Below, piece after piece: positions 5,972 to 6,400 of a stretch of DNA of 6,400 bases. The DNA is from Candidatus Colimorpha enterica (lineage in GTDB: Bacteria > Bacillota > Clostridia > Oscillospirales > CAG-272): positions 44,667-51,066 of the forward strand of contig FR891123.1 in the NCBI GenBank assembly GCA_000433515.1, written 5' to 3'. The translations under genes were made by a program, and so were the position numbers. The notes beneath the pieces are model-generated. The model did no database searches. It was not told the DNA's origin and saw only the letters and a program-made list of their open reading frames with translations. The first letter of the stretch is position 1. Every line of letters starts with the position of its first letter.

Positions 5972-6000
5972 ATGATATCACTTTTTTCTCAACTTGTAAA
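5972..6000 (-). promoter_or_regulatory. Probable promoter of pyrH-frr-uppS
   Basis: On the minus strand, -35 TTTACA (6000-5995) and -10 TATCAT (5977-5972) are 17 bp apart, one mismatch each from consensus. An alternative -10, TATACT (5971-5966), pairs with TTGAGA only at a short 15-bp spacer. Transcription would start near 5965, about 33 nt before the pyrH ATG. The surrounding AT-rich sequence supports a promoter here. Confidence 0.55.
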
Positions 6001-6226
6001 CAACGATTTGTTAATTTCGGCGTTTTTCATAATATTTTTTTGTGCGTCCGCGCGGAGGAGCCTGCGGAATACTGCGACGGTGCTATTGTATCACGGTTTT
6101 CCGGTTTTGTCGTCCCGTCCGATTCCCCTGTTTTTCCCCTGAAATTTCCCACTTTGATCCCCCAAAAATTCCCGCGGGAAATCATGTAAGGTTCAGCCTT
6201 GCCGCTTGTCAGGAGGGTGACTTTCA
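6001..6226. other. Gene-less region upstream of pyrH
   Basis: No supported gene is visible on either strand. The left part is AT-rich promoter-upstream sequence. The part at 6120-6182 holds runs of TTTCCC/TTCCCC-like words and a perfect 12-bp palindrome TTCCCGCGGGAA (6169-6180), with a wider ATTTCCC (6144-6150) to GGGAAAT (6176-6182) pairing. Short open frames on both strands have no start context. A tsf gene, expected here in many bacteria, is not present. Confidence 0.45.
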
Positions 6227-6400
6227 ACAGAGATTTTCCGACTGCGCCGCCTGAGGTTTACGCCATTCTTTGCTTGTGCAAAGAACGGCTTTGCCAAGAA
6301 AGCACACTCAGGGGACTGCGCCGCGAAGTGAGATTCATTATGTCACCGCCGGGGAAGCGGCGACACAATGAACTCAATGCGGCTCCGCCCCCCGAGACCC
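6227..6400. repeat. Hairpin-rich repeat element running off the window edge
   Basis: It begins with the 20-mer shared with uppS (6227-6246). The 11-mer GACTGCGCCGC occurs twice (6240-6250, 6314-6324). CCTGAG (6250-6255) pairs with CTCAGG (6307-6312), enclosing an inner hairpin TTCTTTGC-TTGT-GCAAAGAA (6266-6285), extended by GCC/GGC across one mismatch. A 16-bp imperfect palindrome (6334-6349 with 6357-6372) carries two A-C mismatches. Dense inverted and direct repeats without a supported gene suggest a non-autonomous mobile or REP-like element. Its right end is outside the window, and no transposase or clear target-site duplication is visible. Confidence 0.5.

Noticed and set aside
6190..6400. 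Plus-strand frame open from 6190 to the window edge (begins GSALPLVRRVTFNRDFPT)
   Set aside because: It has no credible start: AGGAGG directly abuts the GTG at 6217, with no spacer. It lies wholly in the hairpin-rich repeat and is compositionally driven by it, so I do not call it a gene, though the right end is not visible.
1..6400. CRISPR array, tRNA, rRNA, defence or biosynthetic system
   Set aside because: No regularly spaced repeats, no cloverleaf or CCA-like ends, no rRNA-like sequence, and no genes beyond housekeeping, one permease and one small membrane protein.

Overview
The window reads as a piece of a Firmicutes (class Clostridia) chromosome, probably from an uncultured gut-type lineage. 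This is inferred from the gene content (pyrH-frr-uppS and rbfA-nrnA pairs), Shine-Dalgarno sites of GGAGG/AAGGAAG type, sigma-A-like promoters (TTGACA/TATAAT), intrinsic terminators with U-tracts, and moderately GC-rich coding sequence between AT-rich promoters. Every confidently assigned complete gene lies on the minus strand, so transcription runs right to left.

Right to left: about 400 bp without a gene (6001-6400) ends in a hairpin-rich repeat at the window edge. Then come pyrH (UMP kinase), frr (ribosome recycling factor) and an uppS (undecaprenyl diphosphate synthase) that lacks roughly its last 90-100 residues. uppS stops just after a 20-nt sequence that recurs exactly at 6227-6246, beside the edge repeat. 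A 155-bp AT-rich spacer with back-to-back promoters follows, then rbfA and nrnA, which overlap by one base. A bidirectional terminator separates these from a possible plus-strand gene remnant and from an ion/anion permease gene with its own promoter and terminator. Further left is a small three-helix membrane protein gene with its own promoter and terminator. The far left edge holds the 3' end of a plus-strand membrane protein gene.

Functionally this is mostly translation and central housekeeping. RbfA matures the 30S subunit, Frr recycles ribosomes, PyrH makes UDP precursor, UppS would make the cell-wall lipid carrier, and NrnA clears nanoRNA/pAp. The permease and the small membrane protein are accessory single-gene units.

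I do not see a new defence, secretion or biosynthetic system here. The most notable signal is the broken uppS at a repeat-associated junction. The usual neighbours are also absent: no tsf before pyrH, no cdsA after uppS, no infB before rbfA. This points either to a repeat-mediated rearrangement or to a false assembly join at about 4090-4140.
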